A stretch of 64,000 nt of DNA, from contig NZ_FNTZ01000001.1 of the NCBI RefSeq assembly GCF_900105555.1, forward strand, positions 1,798,001 to 1,862,000. Direction: 5' to 3'. Under the pieces are notes generated by a model. That model was not told the DNA's origin and made no database searches. It was given only the letters and a program-made list of their open reading frames with translations. This stretch comes from Pseudomonas coleopterorum (GTDB taxonomy: Bacteria; Pseudomonadota; Gammaproteobacteria; Pseudomonadales; Pseudomonadaceae). This document shows positions 1 through 8,382 of the stretch, in pieces; position 1 is the first letter of the stretch, and every line of letters begins with the position of its first letter. Position numbers and translations under genes: made by a program.

Positions 1-22
1 CTGGCCTGAACGAGCACAGTCC

Positions 23-892
23 TCATGACGTTCGAGTCATGGCCTGATCCGGTTGAGCGTGTTGTGGAGGCAAGCCACCAGGTTCGCCCTCCGCTTCCTG
101 ATTCACACCAAGGAAGCGCAGAACCAGGCGTGCCTGGCCGCGATGCAGATGGCCGCCGTCCTGGGTGCTGCAGCCTTTCTCGCGCGCCGCTCGGCAAAGG
201 GGTGTCGAGTGGGGCGAGTTGATGATATCGACGACCAACATGTCGGGCTCGAGCCGTTCCGGGTCGACGGGCAGGGGGTCGTTTGCGCCCATGCCCAGAG
301 GTGTTGCGTTGATCACGATATGGTGACCGCGCGGGTCGGGTGGGCCCACACGGGTGGCGCAGCCCGTTTCTGTCGCCACGGACTCGGCCAGGCTCCGAGC
401 TCGCTGCTCGTCGGCATCGCACACCGTGAGTGACCGGGCGCCCGCGCCTGCGACAGCGAAGGCAATCGCGCGGCCGGCGCCGCCCGCGCCCACTAACAAT
501 ATGCTCTTGCCCGCAGGCTCGTGACCTTCCTGTTGCATGCCCAGAACACAGCCCAGGCCGTCGAACACCGCACCGACCCAGCGTCCATCGCTTTCGCATC
601 GGACCACGTTGATTGCACCTACCTGGCGAGCCGTTGGGTGAAGCTCGTCGACCAGGGCCAACATGCTTTGCTTGTGTGGCATGGTGACGAGCAGACCTGC
701 CAGGTTGTTCAGAGCTCTGGCGCCGATCACGAAGTTGCTCAAGCCATCGGGCGTTACCTCAAACGGAATGCAGACCGCGTCTTCGCCCTGGTCCATGAAC
801 ACGGGATTGAGCAGCTGTGGAGATTTGGCGGCGGCCAACCGATGGCCGACCAATCCGTAGAGTCGAGTGGAGCCTTTGATGTGTGTGGCCAT
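23..892 (-). CDS. Shikimate dehydrogenase-like oxidoreductase, divergent active site
   Basis: A 289-residue AroE/YdiB-fold protein, read from the ATG giving MATHIKG; a longer in-frame start at 946 would add 18 residues. The catalytic lysine (VTMPHK, Lys74), the catalytic aspartate (Asp111), a GAGGAG dinucleotide loop (136-141) and the NATPLGM segment (195-201) are all present. The usual Ser-x-Ser substrate clamp reads Ala-x-Ser (22-24), GAxNT reads GAINV and NTDG reads VFDG. Asp159 after the second strand favours NAD over NADP. These changes argue that the substrate is a related hydroxy-acid rather than shikimate. It lies directly downstream of the UxaA-type gene and was probably co-transcribed with it. 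Confidence 0.8.
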   Translation of the reverse strand: MATHIKGSTRLYGLVGHRLAAAKSPQLLNPVFMDQGEDAVCIPFEVTPDGLSNFVIGARALNNLAGLLVTMPHKQSMLALVDELHPTARQVGAINVVRCESDGRWVGAVFDGLGCVLGMQQEGHEPAGKSILLVGAGGAGRAIAFAVAGAGARSLTVCDADEQRARSLAESVATETGCATRVGPPDPRGHHIVINATPLGMGANDPLPVDPERLEPDMLVVDIINSPHSTPLCRAAREKGCSTQDGGHLHRGQARLVLRFLGVNQEAEGEPGGLPPQHAQPDQAMTRTS

Positions 893-946
893 GATTACCC
901 AATGTCCGGTGATGATAGGCGCGGTGTCGAAAGCGTTGCTGCACAC

Positions 947-2494
947 TCAGGTCACGGCATCGATCTGCCAGGGTACGAACTCGTTCTGCCCGTACCCGTG
1001 CTGCTCGCTCATGCTGCGCTCGCCTGACGCAATACGCAGCATCGCGTCGAATATCGCCGCGCCGCAGGCTTCGATGGTCAGTTTGTCTTCGGCGATCTCG
1101 CCGCAATTGATGTCCATGTCCTCGCGCTGTCGAGCCCACAGGGCGCTGTTGGTCGCCAGCTTGATCGAAGGCGCAGGCGCACATCCATAGGCCGAACCGC
1201 GGCCCGTGGTGAAGGCGATCAGGTTGGCCCCGCCGGCCACTTGCCCCGTGGCCGAGACCGGGTCGTAGCCAGGGGTGTCCATGAACACCAGGCCATGGGC
1301 CTTCACGGTTTGCGCGTACTCGTAGACGTCCGTCAGGTTGCTGGAGCCGGCCTTCGCCACCGCCCCCAGCGACTTCTCCAGGATGGTGGTCAAGCCGCCT
1401 GCCTTGTTGCCCGCCGAGGGGTTGTTGTTCAATTCGGCGCCCATGCGCGCGCAGTAGTGCTCCCACCAGTGGATTCGCGCGATCAGCTTTTCGCCCACCT
1501 CGCGGCTGACGGCTCGACGGGTGAGCAGGTGCTCGGCGCCGTAGATTTCCGGCGTTTCGGAAAGAATCGCGGTGCCCCCGCAGGCCACCAGCCGATCCAC
1601 CGCGTTGCCCAGCGCGGGATTGGCCGTGATGCCCGAGTAGCCATCCGACCCGCCGCACTGCAGCCCCACGGTGAGGTGCTGCACGCCGACCGGCTCGCGT
1701 CGGACCCGATCGGCTTCGCCGAGCACTGCCTGGACCTGGGCGATCCCCTTGGCAATCGATTTGGACGTGCCGCCGGTATCCTGGATGCTGAATGTGCGCA
1801 GGGTGTCACTGCGCGAGAGGCCTTGAGTGCTGAGCAAGGCGTCGATCTGATTGGTCTCGCAGCCCAGGCCGATGACCAGGACTGCTGCGAAGTTGGGATG
1901 GGTCGCGTAGCCGGCCAGCGTCCGCCGCAGCAGGCTCAGGCCATCGCCCGAGGCATCGACCGCACAACCGGCCGAGTGGGTCAGTGCCACGACGCCGTCC
2001 ACGTTCGGATAGCCCTGCAGGGCAGCAGGGTTGATGTCCCTGCGGAAATGGTCGGCGATGGCGCGGGCCACCGTGGCCGAGCAATTCACCGACGTGAGAA
2101 TGCCGATGTAATTGCGCGTCGCCACGCGTCCATCGCCGCGTACGATGCCCATGAAGGTGGGCGCTTGTTGTGGCGCCGGCTCGGCCTTCACGTCGACACT
2201 GAATGCGTAGTCACGCGAAAACTCACCCATGGCCAGGTTGTGCACATGGACATGGTCGCCCGGCTCTATGACTTGCGTGGCGAAACCGATGATCTGGCCG
2301 TAACGCTTCACCGGTTCACCGATGTCGATGCGACGGCAGGCCACCTTGTGACCTGGCACGATCGATTGGCGCACGGTGACGCCTTCCTGTTCGAGTAGCT
2401 CGCCGGCCTCCAGAGGCCTTCTTGCGATCAACACGTCGTCCAGTGGATTCAGGCGCAGCACTGGGGCTGCGCCGGTTTTCATGATCAGATCCAT
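947..2494 (-). CDS. UxaA-family (altronate/galactarate-type) dehydratase
   Basis: About 515 residues from the chosen ATG (MDLIMKTG); an in-frame ATG at 2530 would add 12. The N-terminal ~90 residues form a SAF domain (ARRPLEAGE, HVHVHNL). The long C-terminal part is the UxaA catalytic domain (GDGRVATRNYIGILTSVNCS, GCETNQ, GGSDGYSG, NPSAGNKAGG, MDTPGYDP). The family dehydrates sugar acids such as altronate or galactarate to 2-keto-3-deoxy acids in the cytoplasm with a metal. It is followed without a gap by the shikimate-dehydrogenase-like gene. Upstream lies a LysR gene on the same strand. Family assignment is firm; the exact substrate is unknown. Confidence 0.85.
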   Translation of the reverse strand: MDLIMKTGAAPVLRLNPLDDVLIARRPLEAGELLEQEGVTVRQSIVPGHKVACRRIDIGEPVKRYGQIIGFATQVIEPGDHVHVHNLAMGEFSRDYAFSVDVKAEPAPQQAPTFMGIVRGDGRVATRNYIGILTSVNCSATVARAIADHFRRDINPAALQGYPNVDGVVALTHSAGCAVDASGDGLSLLRRTLAGYATHPNFAAVLVIGLGCETNQIDALLSTQGLSRSDTLRTFSIQDTGGTSKSIAKGIAQVQAVLGEADRVRREPVGVQHLTVGLQCGGSDGYSGITANPALGNAVDRLVACGGTAILSETPEIYGAEHLLTRRAVSREVGEKLIARIHWWEHYCARMGAELNNNPSAGNKAGGLTTILEKSLGAVAKAGSSNLTDVYEYAQTVKAHGLVFMDTPGYDPVSATGQVAGGANLIAFTTGRGSAYGCAPAPSIKLATNSALWARQREDMDINCGEIAEDKLTIEACGAAIFDAMLRIASGERSMSEQHGYGQNEFVPWQIDAVT

Positions 2495-2588
2495 TGCATC
2501 CTCACGGGCTGCCGGGTTATGCGCGGTCACCAGTCTCGGCGCCGCATTCTTGTGCTGGCACTATAGGAGCGGGCGAAAGGGCTGCCTA

Positions 2589-2624
2589 ATGAGAGCTTTC
2601 GATTGCTCGATAACTTTCTCTCAT
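2589..2624. promoter_or_regulatory. Inverted repeat upstream of the UxaA-type gene, candidate LysR site
   Basis: ATGAGAG (2589-2595) and CTCTCAT (2618-2624) form a perfect interrupted inverted repeat between the UxaA-type gene and the LysR stop. Inside it is TCGATAAC (2607-2614), which recurs at 3621-3628 in the promoter between lysR and the FAH-fold gene. Assignment to the LysR regulator is inference from position. Confidence 0.35.
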
Positions 2625-2641
2625 CGGTATCGTCGGCCCAT

Positions 2642-3601
2642 TCACGCAGCACCCGTTGCCGCTCGTCTTTGGCTGGCGAAGGTCAGAAGTGTGTCGATGA
2701 AGCTCTGTGTCGGCTCCGATACCTGCTCGTCCTTGCGGGTGATCACCCCGTAGTCCTGGGACTCGACCTTGAACGGTGTCTTGAGCACCCTCAACTGCCC
2801 GCTTTGCACCTGCGACTGAACCATCGACTCCGGCAGCATGGCCAGCATCGGGCCGGACTGGAGCAGCTGCAGGAAGGTCTGCATCGAAATGGTCTCTACC
2901 GTATTGGTGGGCGAGGCGATATCGAACAGGGCGAATGCCCGTTCCATGCGCCTGCGGATGGGGGTGTTGAACGGATACATCACCCAGGGCCACTCGGTCA
3001 GGGCCGCGCAAGGTACTTCGTCGAGCTGGCACAGTGGGTGCGCGCTGTTGGCGACCAGGCAGAACGGCTCAGGTCCCAATGGTGTGAAGTCGAAAGACTG
3101 GCAATCGTCGTGGGTGAAGCGCGCGATGATCAGATCGAGTTTTTTCTGGTCGAGCATTTCCAGCAACTGGTTGCTCGTCTGTTCGATGACTTCGATGGCA
3201 AGCAGTGGGCGCCTGTTCTTGATGCTGGCGATAGCCTCGGGCAGCACCACCGAAGTCGCCGCGAAGATGGTACCGATCTTCAAGTGGCCATGGCCGCCTT
3301 TGCGCAGCTTGTTGACTTGGTCCACGAACGACTCCGTGTCCTCCAAAGTGATGCGTGCGTAACGGGCGACGAATACGCCCAGCTCGGTCAGCACCAGATT
3401 GCGCGTCTGTCGCTCGAACAGTGCAAACCCCAGCAGATCCTCCAGGTCGCGGAGCAGTTTGCTGATGGCTGGCTGCGTGACATTCATCTGTTGCGCAGTG
3501 GTGTGCATGTTTCGAGTTTTGGCCAGGCTGTTGACCAGGACCAGGTGCTTGATCTTCAGCCACCGGCTGACACTGGCAAACGTGATGGAATCGCTTTGCA
3601 T
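2642..3601 (-). CDS. LysR-family transcriptional regulator
   Basis: A 319-residue protein of normal LysR length. The N-terminal winged helix-turn-helix is at about residues 15-75 (NMHTTAQQMNVTQPAISKLL), followed by a substrate-binding effector domain. It sits between the same-strand UxaA-type gene and the divergent FAH-fold gene, so it most likely controls both. A TCGATAAC element occurs in both flanking promoters. The effector is unknown, but an intermediate of the sugar-acid pathway is the simplest guess. Confidence 0.9.
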   Translation of the reverse strand: MQSDSITFASVSRWLKIKHLVLVNSLAKTRNMHTTAQQMNVTQPAISKLLRDLEDLLGFALFERQTRNLVLTELGVFVARYARITLEDTESFVDQVNKLRKGGHGHLKIGTIFAATSVVLPEAIASIKNRRPLLAIEVIEQTSNQLLEMLDQKKLDLIIARFTHDDCQSFDFTPLGPEPFCLVANSAHPLCQLDEVPCAALTEWPWVMYPFNTPIRRRMERAFALFDIASPTNTVETISMQTFLQLLQSGPMLAMLPESMVQSQVQSGQLRVLKTPFKVESQDYGVITRKDEQVSEPTQSFIDTLLTFASQRRAATGAA

Positions 3602-3620
3602 TTGAATGGGCCTTTGCGCG

Positions 3621-3644
3621 TCGATAACGAAACAGCATCGATGG
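3621..3644. promoter_or_regulatory. Candidate LysR-binding region between lysR and the FAH-fold gene
   Basis: TCGAT (3621-3625) and ATCGA (3637-3641) form an inverted repeat in the 122-bp divergent promoter. The left arm is part of TCGATAAC, also found upstream of the UxaA-type gene. LysR proteins typically bind interrupted dyads in such positions, so this is inference from site and symmetry. Confidence 0.35.
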
Positions 3645-3723
3645 GTGAGATTGAGTCATTGGGATTTTCGAAGCCCGTCCGGTACTTTCAAGGCTCCGAT
3701 AGCCGACTGAAATGGAACCTGCG

Positions 3724-4902
3724 ATGGGACTTTTGAAACTGACGCGCCAGAACACGCTGCCGGTGGATGGCGTAGCCGGCACACTGATTGGCCGCGCCTG
3801 GGTCCCAGGTGCTATCGCAGGACCCTCGCCGATCGTGATTCGTCATGAAGGCGTGTTCGATCTTTCCGACAGCTTTTCCACGATGAGCGACCTGTTGGAG
3901 CACCGTTCGCCGGTGTCGGCAGTTCGTCTGACGCCGGGCCGGTACATCGGTACCGTCGAGGCGTTGCTGGCCAATACCGGCAACCATGCCGATCCGAACG
4001 AGCCGTCGCTGCTGCCGCCGGCCGATTTCCAGGTGATCAAGGCCGCAGGTGTGACCTTCGCATCCAGCATGATCGAGCGAGTGATCGAGGAGCAGGCGCG
4101 AGGTGACGCGGCCAAGGCCGAAAGCGTGAGGCGGCTGGTTCAGGAGGCGATAGGCGACAACTTGCGCGCCATCGAACCTGGCTCGCCTGCGGCGATGCGT
4201 CTGAAAGCCGTGCTCATCGAGCAGGGGATGTGGTCGCAGTATCTGGAGGTGGGGATTGGCCCTGATGCGGAAATCTTCACCAAGGCCCCGGTGATGGCTG
4301 CTGTCGGCAGTGGCAGCGAAATCGGCATCCATCGCAAATCCGAATGGAACAATCCGGAACCGGAAATCGTGCTCGCGGTGAACAGTCAGGGGCTGGTGCA
4401 TGGCGTGACCTTGGGCAACGACGTCAACTTGCGTGATTTCGAGGGTCGCAGTGCGCTGCTGTTGAGCAAGGCCAAGGACAACAATGCGTCCTGCGCCATC
4501 GGTCCGTTCATTCGGTTGTTCGACGAGACATTCAGCCTCGACGACGTGCGCAATTGTGTAGTCGATCTGCACGTTCAAGGTGAGGACGGCTTCACCCTGG
4601 AAGGCAGCAGCTCCATGGCGTTGATCAGCCGCGATCCCCTGGAACTCGTGGCCCAGACGCTGAACGGTGAACATCAATACCCTGATGGCTTCATGCTGTT
4701 TCTGGGCACTCTCTTTGCGCCCACCCAGGATCGTGAAGCCCCTGGCAGCGGCTTCACCCACAAGCAGGGCGACGAGGTCAGCATCGGCAGCGCGCTGCTG
4801 GGCAGCCTGCGCAACACGGTGACCTATAGCCATGAGGCTGCCCCATGGACCTACGGCCTGCGGGCGGTGATGCACAACCTCGCGGCGCGAGGCTTGCTGT
4901 AG
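3724..4902 (+). CDS. Fumarylacetoacetate hydrolase-family protein, AraD1-like 2-keto-3-deoxy acid dehydratase
   Basis: A 392-residue FAH-superfamily protein. The start giving MGLLKLTRQN is preferred over the ATG at 3712 because GGAA lies about 6 nt upstream. The long N-terminal extension and C-terminal FAH fold (metal ligands in EPEIVLAV, then GNDVNLRDFEGRSALLL and KDNNASCAIGPF) resemble the AraD1 branch, which dehydrates L-2-keto-3-deoxyarabonate-type acids to alpha-ketoglutarate semialdehyde, rather than the hydrolytic FAH branch. Pairing with a UxaA dehydratase across a LysR gene supports a two-step dehydration route for a sugar acid. The product assignment is inference. Confidence 0.75.
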   Translation: MGLLKLTRQNTLPVDGVAGTLIGRAWVPGAIAGPSPIVIRHEGVFDLSDSFSTMSDLLEHRSPVSAVRLTPGRYIGTVEALLANTGNHADPNEPSLLPPADFQVIKAAGVTFASSMIERVIEEQARGDAAKAESVRRLVQEAIGDNLRAIEPGSPAAMRLKAVLIEQGMWSQYLEVGIGPDAEIFTKAPVMAAVGSGSEIGIHRKSEWNNPEPEIVLAVNSQGLVHGVTLGNDVNLRDFEGRSALLLSKAKDNNASCAIGPFIRLFDETFSLDDVRNCVVDLHVQGEDGFTLEGSSSMALISRDPLELVAQTLNGEHQYPDGFMLFLGTLFAPTQDREAPGSGFTHKQGDEVSIGSALLGSLRNTVTYSHEAAPWTYGLRAVMHNLAARGLL

Positions 4903-4978
4903 GCGAGATCGGATTCTCTGGTACATGCATGGAATATCCGCAGCGGTTTGACTTATCCAACGAGGACTGCATACTGTT

Positions 4979-4991
4979 GGAACACTGTTCC
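4979..4991. promoter_or_regulatory. Palindrome upstream of the IclR gene, candidate IclR operator
   Basis: GGAACA-C-TGTTCC is a perfect 13-bp palindrome, 57 bp before the IclR start. IclR-family operators often have GGAA/TTCC half-sites, so autoregulation is plausible. The regulator reads in the same direction as the operon it leads. Confidence 0.45.
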
Positions 4992-5047
4992 GTTAAGGGC
5001 AATGTTGATCAAATCCACCGTGATGTCAAAGATAAGTCGAGAAAAAT

Positions 5048-5854
5048 ATGAGAGTCGTCAAAGGTGCCGTCGACCGTTGTCTTGAAGCCATCGAGCTGCT
5101 GGCGCGTGAAGCCCGCTGGATGCGTATGTCCGACATCGCTGCCGACCTGGGCCTGGAAAAGGGACCGGCTCACCGCGTGCTTGCGCAATTGGTCGAGCAA
5201 GGCTGGGCGGAGCAGGACGAGGCAACGTCGCAATATCGCCTGACCCTGAAACTGGCGTTGCTGGGCCAGCGTTACCTGCACGGCATCGGCTTGCCCGAGC
5301 GCGTTCAGCCGATCATCGAGCAGGTTGCCAGGCAGTGCCAGGAACTGGTGCGACTCACCGTCGTCAGCGAAGGCAGCCTGTCCTGGCTATCGTCGGCCCA
5401 AGGCGCGGCGCCGGGGTTGGTCTATTCGCCCGCCATGGATCACCCGATCAATCTGTACGCGACGGCCAACGGCAAGGCTTGGCTGGCGTCGATGCCCGAT
5501 GAACAGGCCGTCGAACACGCGCTGCGCAGTGGACTGGGGAGCGCCGAAGCGAATCCTGGCCAGGGGCCCAAAGCGCTCAACACCATAGAATCGCTGCTCA
5601 GCGACCTGAAGCTGACACGCGAGCGCGGGTATGGTCTGGTCGTTGAAGAGGCCGAGGCCGGGGTGTGGGCGATCGCGGTGCCGGTCAGGCTCATTCCCGG
5701 TGGGTCGGTGGTGGGCACCATGAGCATCGCAGGCCCGGTCATGCGCATGCAGCCGGAGCGCTACGAAGAGCTGCATGCGCTGCTCGAAGACGCCGCTCAC
5801 AAGGTGGGCACGGTGTGGCCGCGGCAGAACGATGTGCACTCGGTGCGGCCATGA
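5048..5854 (+). CDS. IclR-family transcriptional regulator
   Basis: A 268-residue protein with the N-terminal winged helix (MRMSDIAADLGLEKGPAHRV, residues ~23-42) and a C-terminal GAF-like IclR effector domain. Its stop overlaps the start of the hydratase gene (ATGA), so regulator and enzymes form one transcript. IclR regulators with ring-cleavage or keto-acid enzymes usually respond to a pathway intermediate. The effector here is unknown. Confidence 0.9.
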   Translation: MRVVKGAVDRCLEAIELLAREARWMRMSDIAADLGLEKGPAHRVLAQLVEQGWAEQDEATSQYRLTLKLALLGQRYLHGIGLPERVQPIIEQVARQCQELVRLTVVSEGSLSWLSSAQGAAPGLVYSPAMDHPINLYATANGKAWLASMPDEQAVEHALRSGLGSAEANPGQGPKALNTIESLLSDLKLTRERGYGLVVEEAEAGVWAIAVPVRLIPGGSVVGTMSIAGPVMRMQPERYEELHALLEDAAHKVGTVWPRQNDVHSVRP

Positions 5855-6660
5855 ACGAGCAACCTTGCGCCCGCAGTGAAGCAGCTTGCAGTGAAACAAA
5901 GAGTGCGCTGGACACCGCAGCCGCTGCCCTGGTCCAAGCCCGCCGCGAAGGTATCCGCCTGGCAGCGCTGCCGGCGTCTGGCCGGCCCACCAGCCTGGCC
6001 GAAGGCTTCGCCATTCAGCAGCGCGTCGGGCCATTGGCCGGCAAGACCGTGGGCGGATGGAAATGTGCATTGCCGCCCACGGGCAAGTGGATCGTGGCGC
6101 CCCTCTACAGCGACAGCATCGTCAGAGGCGAGCGTTATGGGGTACCCGCCGATACCCAGCAGGCGCGGATCGAGCCGGAGCTTGCCTGCATCCTGACCCG
6201 CGATCTGCCGGTAAGGAGCGAACCCTACACCGCCGAACACATCATCGCTGCCATCGGCGATACCCACTTGGCCTTGGAGGTGATCGGCTGCCGATACACC
6301 GATCCGCAATCGCTGCCGTTCGAGCAATTGCTGGCCGACGGCCTGTTCAACCACGGATTGGTCCTTGGACCGCGGACGACGTTGTCCTGTGCAAGGTTGC
6401 CCGCCGAACTGGACATTTCCGTGCACGGCGCCGCCCAGCCAATCGAAATCAACGGGCGACACCCGGACGCCGACCCCATTCTGCCCATCGTCTGGCTGGC
6501 CAATTTTCTGTCTGCACAGGGCATAGGCCTGCGGGCCGGCCAGGTGATCATCACCGGATCCTATGCCGGTGTGCTCGATGTACCCGTCAATGAGCCGCTG
6601 CACATTCGGTTCGGCCGTGCAGGCTCCATGTCTGTCCATTTCTCAATGCTCAAGGAGTAA
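5851..6660 (+). CDS. 2-keto-4-pentenoate hydratase-family protein
   Basis: A 269-residue protein that starts in the ATGA overlap with the IclR stop. The fold and motifs (GWKCALP, EPELACILTRDL, ITGSYAGVL near the C terminus) match the MhpD/HpaH hydratase branch of the FAH superfamily. These enzymes hydrate or decarboxylate 2-oxo-dienoates from aromatic meta-cleavage; relatives act on other 2-oxo acids. No ring-cleavage dioxygenase is present in the window, so the starting substrate is open. It is followed after 3 nt by another FAH-fold gene. Confidence 0.8.
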   Translation: MNEQPCARSEAACSETKSALDTAAAALVQARREGIRLAALPASGRPTSLAEGFAIQQRVGPLAGKTVGGWKCALPPTGKWIVAPLYSDSIVRGERYGVPADTQQARIEPELACILTRDLPVRSEPYTAEHIIAAIGDTHLALEVIGCRYTDPQSLPFEQLLADGLFNHGLVLGPRTTLSCARLPAELDISVHGAAQPIEINGRHPDADPILPIVWLANFLSAQGIGLRAGQVIITGSYAGVLDVPVNEPLHIRFGRAGSMSVHFSMLKE

Positions 6661-6663
6661 TAC

Positions 6664-7557
6664 ATGCGCTTAGTTCGTTTCGGTTCACCGGGGCAGGAAC
6701 TACCAGGCATTCTGGATTCGAAGGGAGAGGTCCGCGACCTTTCGGGCATCGTCGATGACATCGACGCGTCAGCCCTCAGCCCGGATGTACTGCAGAAGTT
6801 GCGCGGCGTCGACATTGAAAAATTGCCATTGGTGGCGCCCGGCACTCGCCTGGGTCCCTGCGTGGGCAGTGTGCCGAACCTGATCTGCATCGGCCTGAAC
6901 TACTCCGATCACGCCGCAGAAACCAACACGCCCATCCCGAGCCAGCCAGTGGTGTTCAACAAGCACACCGGCTCCATCAGCGGGCCCAACGATCCGGTCA
7001 TCCTGCCGACCGGCGCCGAAAAGCTCGATTGGGAAGTGGAGCTGGCCATCGTCATCGGCACACCTGCCTGGCAGATCCCGGAGTCGCAGGCGCTGGATCA
7101 TATCGCCGGTTACTGCCTGGCCAACGATGTGTCGGAACGGGCCTACCAGCTCGAATACGAAGGTCAGTGGGCCAAGGGCAAAAGCGGTTTTTCCTTCGCG
7201 CCGCTGGGGCCATGGCTGGTCACCCGTGACGAGATCGCCGACCCACAGACGCTGGACCTCTGGCTAGACGTCAACGGCAAGCGACTGCAGACCGGCAACA
7301 CCCGCACCATGATTTTCAGCGTAGCCCACATTGTTGCGTACCTGAGCCGTTTCATGCCGCTGATGCCTGGCGACGTGATCATCACCGGTACGCCACCGGG
7401 GGTCGGCCTGGGGCAGAAGCCACCCGTGTTCCTCAAGGCAGGTGACACGATGCGCGTCGGCGGCCAGGGGCTGGGCGAGCAAACTCAGGCGGTTGTGCCT
7501 TACGTGGCTGAAATGGGTGCTGCCTGGGTAGCCGGTCGCCATCCGAACGTTGACTGA
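6664..7557 (+). CDS. Fumarylacetoacetate hydrolase-family protein
   Basis: A 297-residue FAH-domain protein. It has the N-terminal cap typical of the family, then the catalytic half with GLNYSDHA, DWEVELAIVIG (metal-binding acidic residues), NDVSERAYQ and TGTPPGVGLG. Such proteins act as acylpyruvate hydrolases, 5-carboxymethyl-2-hydroxymuconate isomerase/decarboxylases or 2,4-diketo-3-deoxy acid hydrolases. It starts 3 nt after the preceding hydratase and precedes an uncharacterised gene, so the three genes form one operon under IclR control. The exact reaction is not deducible here. Confidence 0.85.
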   Translation: MRLVRFGSPGQELPGILDSKGEVRDLSGIVDDIDASALSPDVLQKLRGVDIEKLPLVAPGTRLGPCVGSVPNLICIGLNYSDHAAETNTPIPSQPVVFNKHTGSISGPNDPVILPTGAEKLDWEVELAIVIGTPAWQIPESQALDHIAGYCLANDVSERAYQLEYEGQWAKGKSGFSFAPLGPWLVTRDEIADPQTLDLWLDVNGKRLQTGNTRTMIFSVAHIVAYLSRFMPLMPGDVIITGTPPGVGLGQKPPVFLKAGDTMRVGGQGLGEQTQAVVPYVAEMGAAWVAGRHPNVD

Positions 7558-7578
7558 CTACTACCCGAGGAGAACACC

Positions 7579-8274
7579 ATGAGTTTTGCAGGAACAGGTG
7601 TAGTCGCGATCTGGCACGATCTTCTGCCTGAAGCGCGGGATGAGTTCTATGAATGGCACAACCGCGAGCACATGCCCGAGCGTGCCGGTATTCCAGGCTT
7701 TCTGCGCGGGCGTCGCTACATCGCGCTGAATGCGGGGCCGACCTACTTCAACCTTTACGAGGCTGACAGCGTGCAGGTTCTGGGCGGACAGGACTACCTG
7801 TCGCGACTCAATACGCCGACGCCCTGGACGCAGCAGTCGGTGAAATCCTATCGCAACGTCGCACGCTCGATCTGCGATGTGACGTACACCAGTGGCGTGG
7901 GGCAGGGCGCCTATCTACTGACTGTCCGCTTCGACGTTGAACAGGAGCAGCACAAGCCCGTCTCCGATGCGTTGCGTCAACGGGTCCTGGCCCCGCTGGC
8001 CGACAGGCAGGGCATCACGGGCGTGCATTTGTGCGTGGCTGACGAGGCGGTCAGCAAGGTCGAAACCGCCGAGAAAAAGGCCCGCGCCGAAGGCACCCAG
8101 ATTCCAGCCTGGATCGTCATGATCGAAGGCTGTGCTGCCGACTATGTCGAGGCCGCGGGCGATGCCTTCATGGTCGAGCTGCACCGGTTGCTGGAAGGGC
8201 AGTCCAGCACCCCGGAAGCGACCCTTTACCAGTTGGAGTACACCCGCTGCAAAACCCCGAGCGCTGCGGGGTAA
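7579..8274 (+). CDS. Uncharacterised protein, possible tandem dimeric alpha/beta-barrel fold
   Basis: A 231-residue cytoplasmic protein with a strong ribosome binding site (GAGGAGA). No named family was recognised with confidence. The N-terminal stretch EWHNREHMPERAGIPGFL, followed by an arginine-rich strand, resembles the pattern of EthD/ABM-type ferredoxin-like folds (WHxxEHxPE, PGF). The second half again looks alpha-beta and ends in YQLEYTR, so an internal duplication of the fold is possible. It is the last gene of the IclR operon. Small proteins of this fold often catalyse ring or lactone steps, but no function is claimed. Confidence 0.75.
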   Translation: MSFAGTGVVAIWHDLLPEARDEFYEWHNREHMPERAGIPGFLRGRRYIALNAGPTYFNLYEADSVQVLGGQDYLSRLNTPTPWTQQSVKSYRNVARSICDVTYTSGVGQGAYLLTVRFDVEQEQHKPVSDALRQRVLAPLADRQGITGVHLCVADEAVSKVETAEKKARAEGTQIPAWIVMIEGCAADYVEAAGDAFMVELHRLLEGQSSTPEATLYQLEYTRCKTPSAAG

Positions 8275-8280
8275 GACGTT

Positions 8281-8316
8281 AGCGCTTCCAGCATGGCCAC
8301 TTTGATGCTGGACGCT
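8281..8316. terminator. Hairpin after the IclR-led operon
   Basis: CCAGCAT (8288-8294) and ATGCTGG (8305-8311) pair perfectly, flanked by AGCG/CGCT that can extend the stem. There is no T-run, so this may be a weak terminator or a transcript-end structure. It lies 6 nt past the stop of the 231-residue gene. Confidence 0.35.
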
Positions 8317-8382
8317 CACCCCCGGGACGTGACCACCTCCCTGGACACTGGCACCGCCGACATCGCCTTGGTTCAGCCGACG

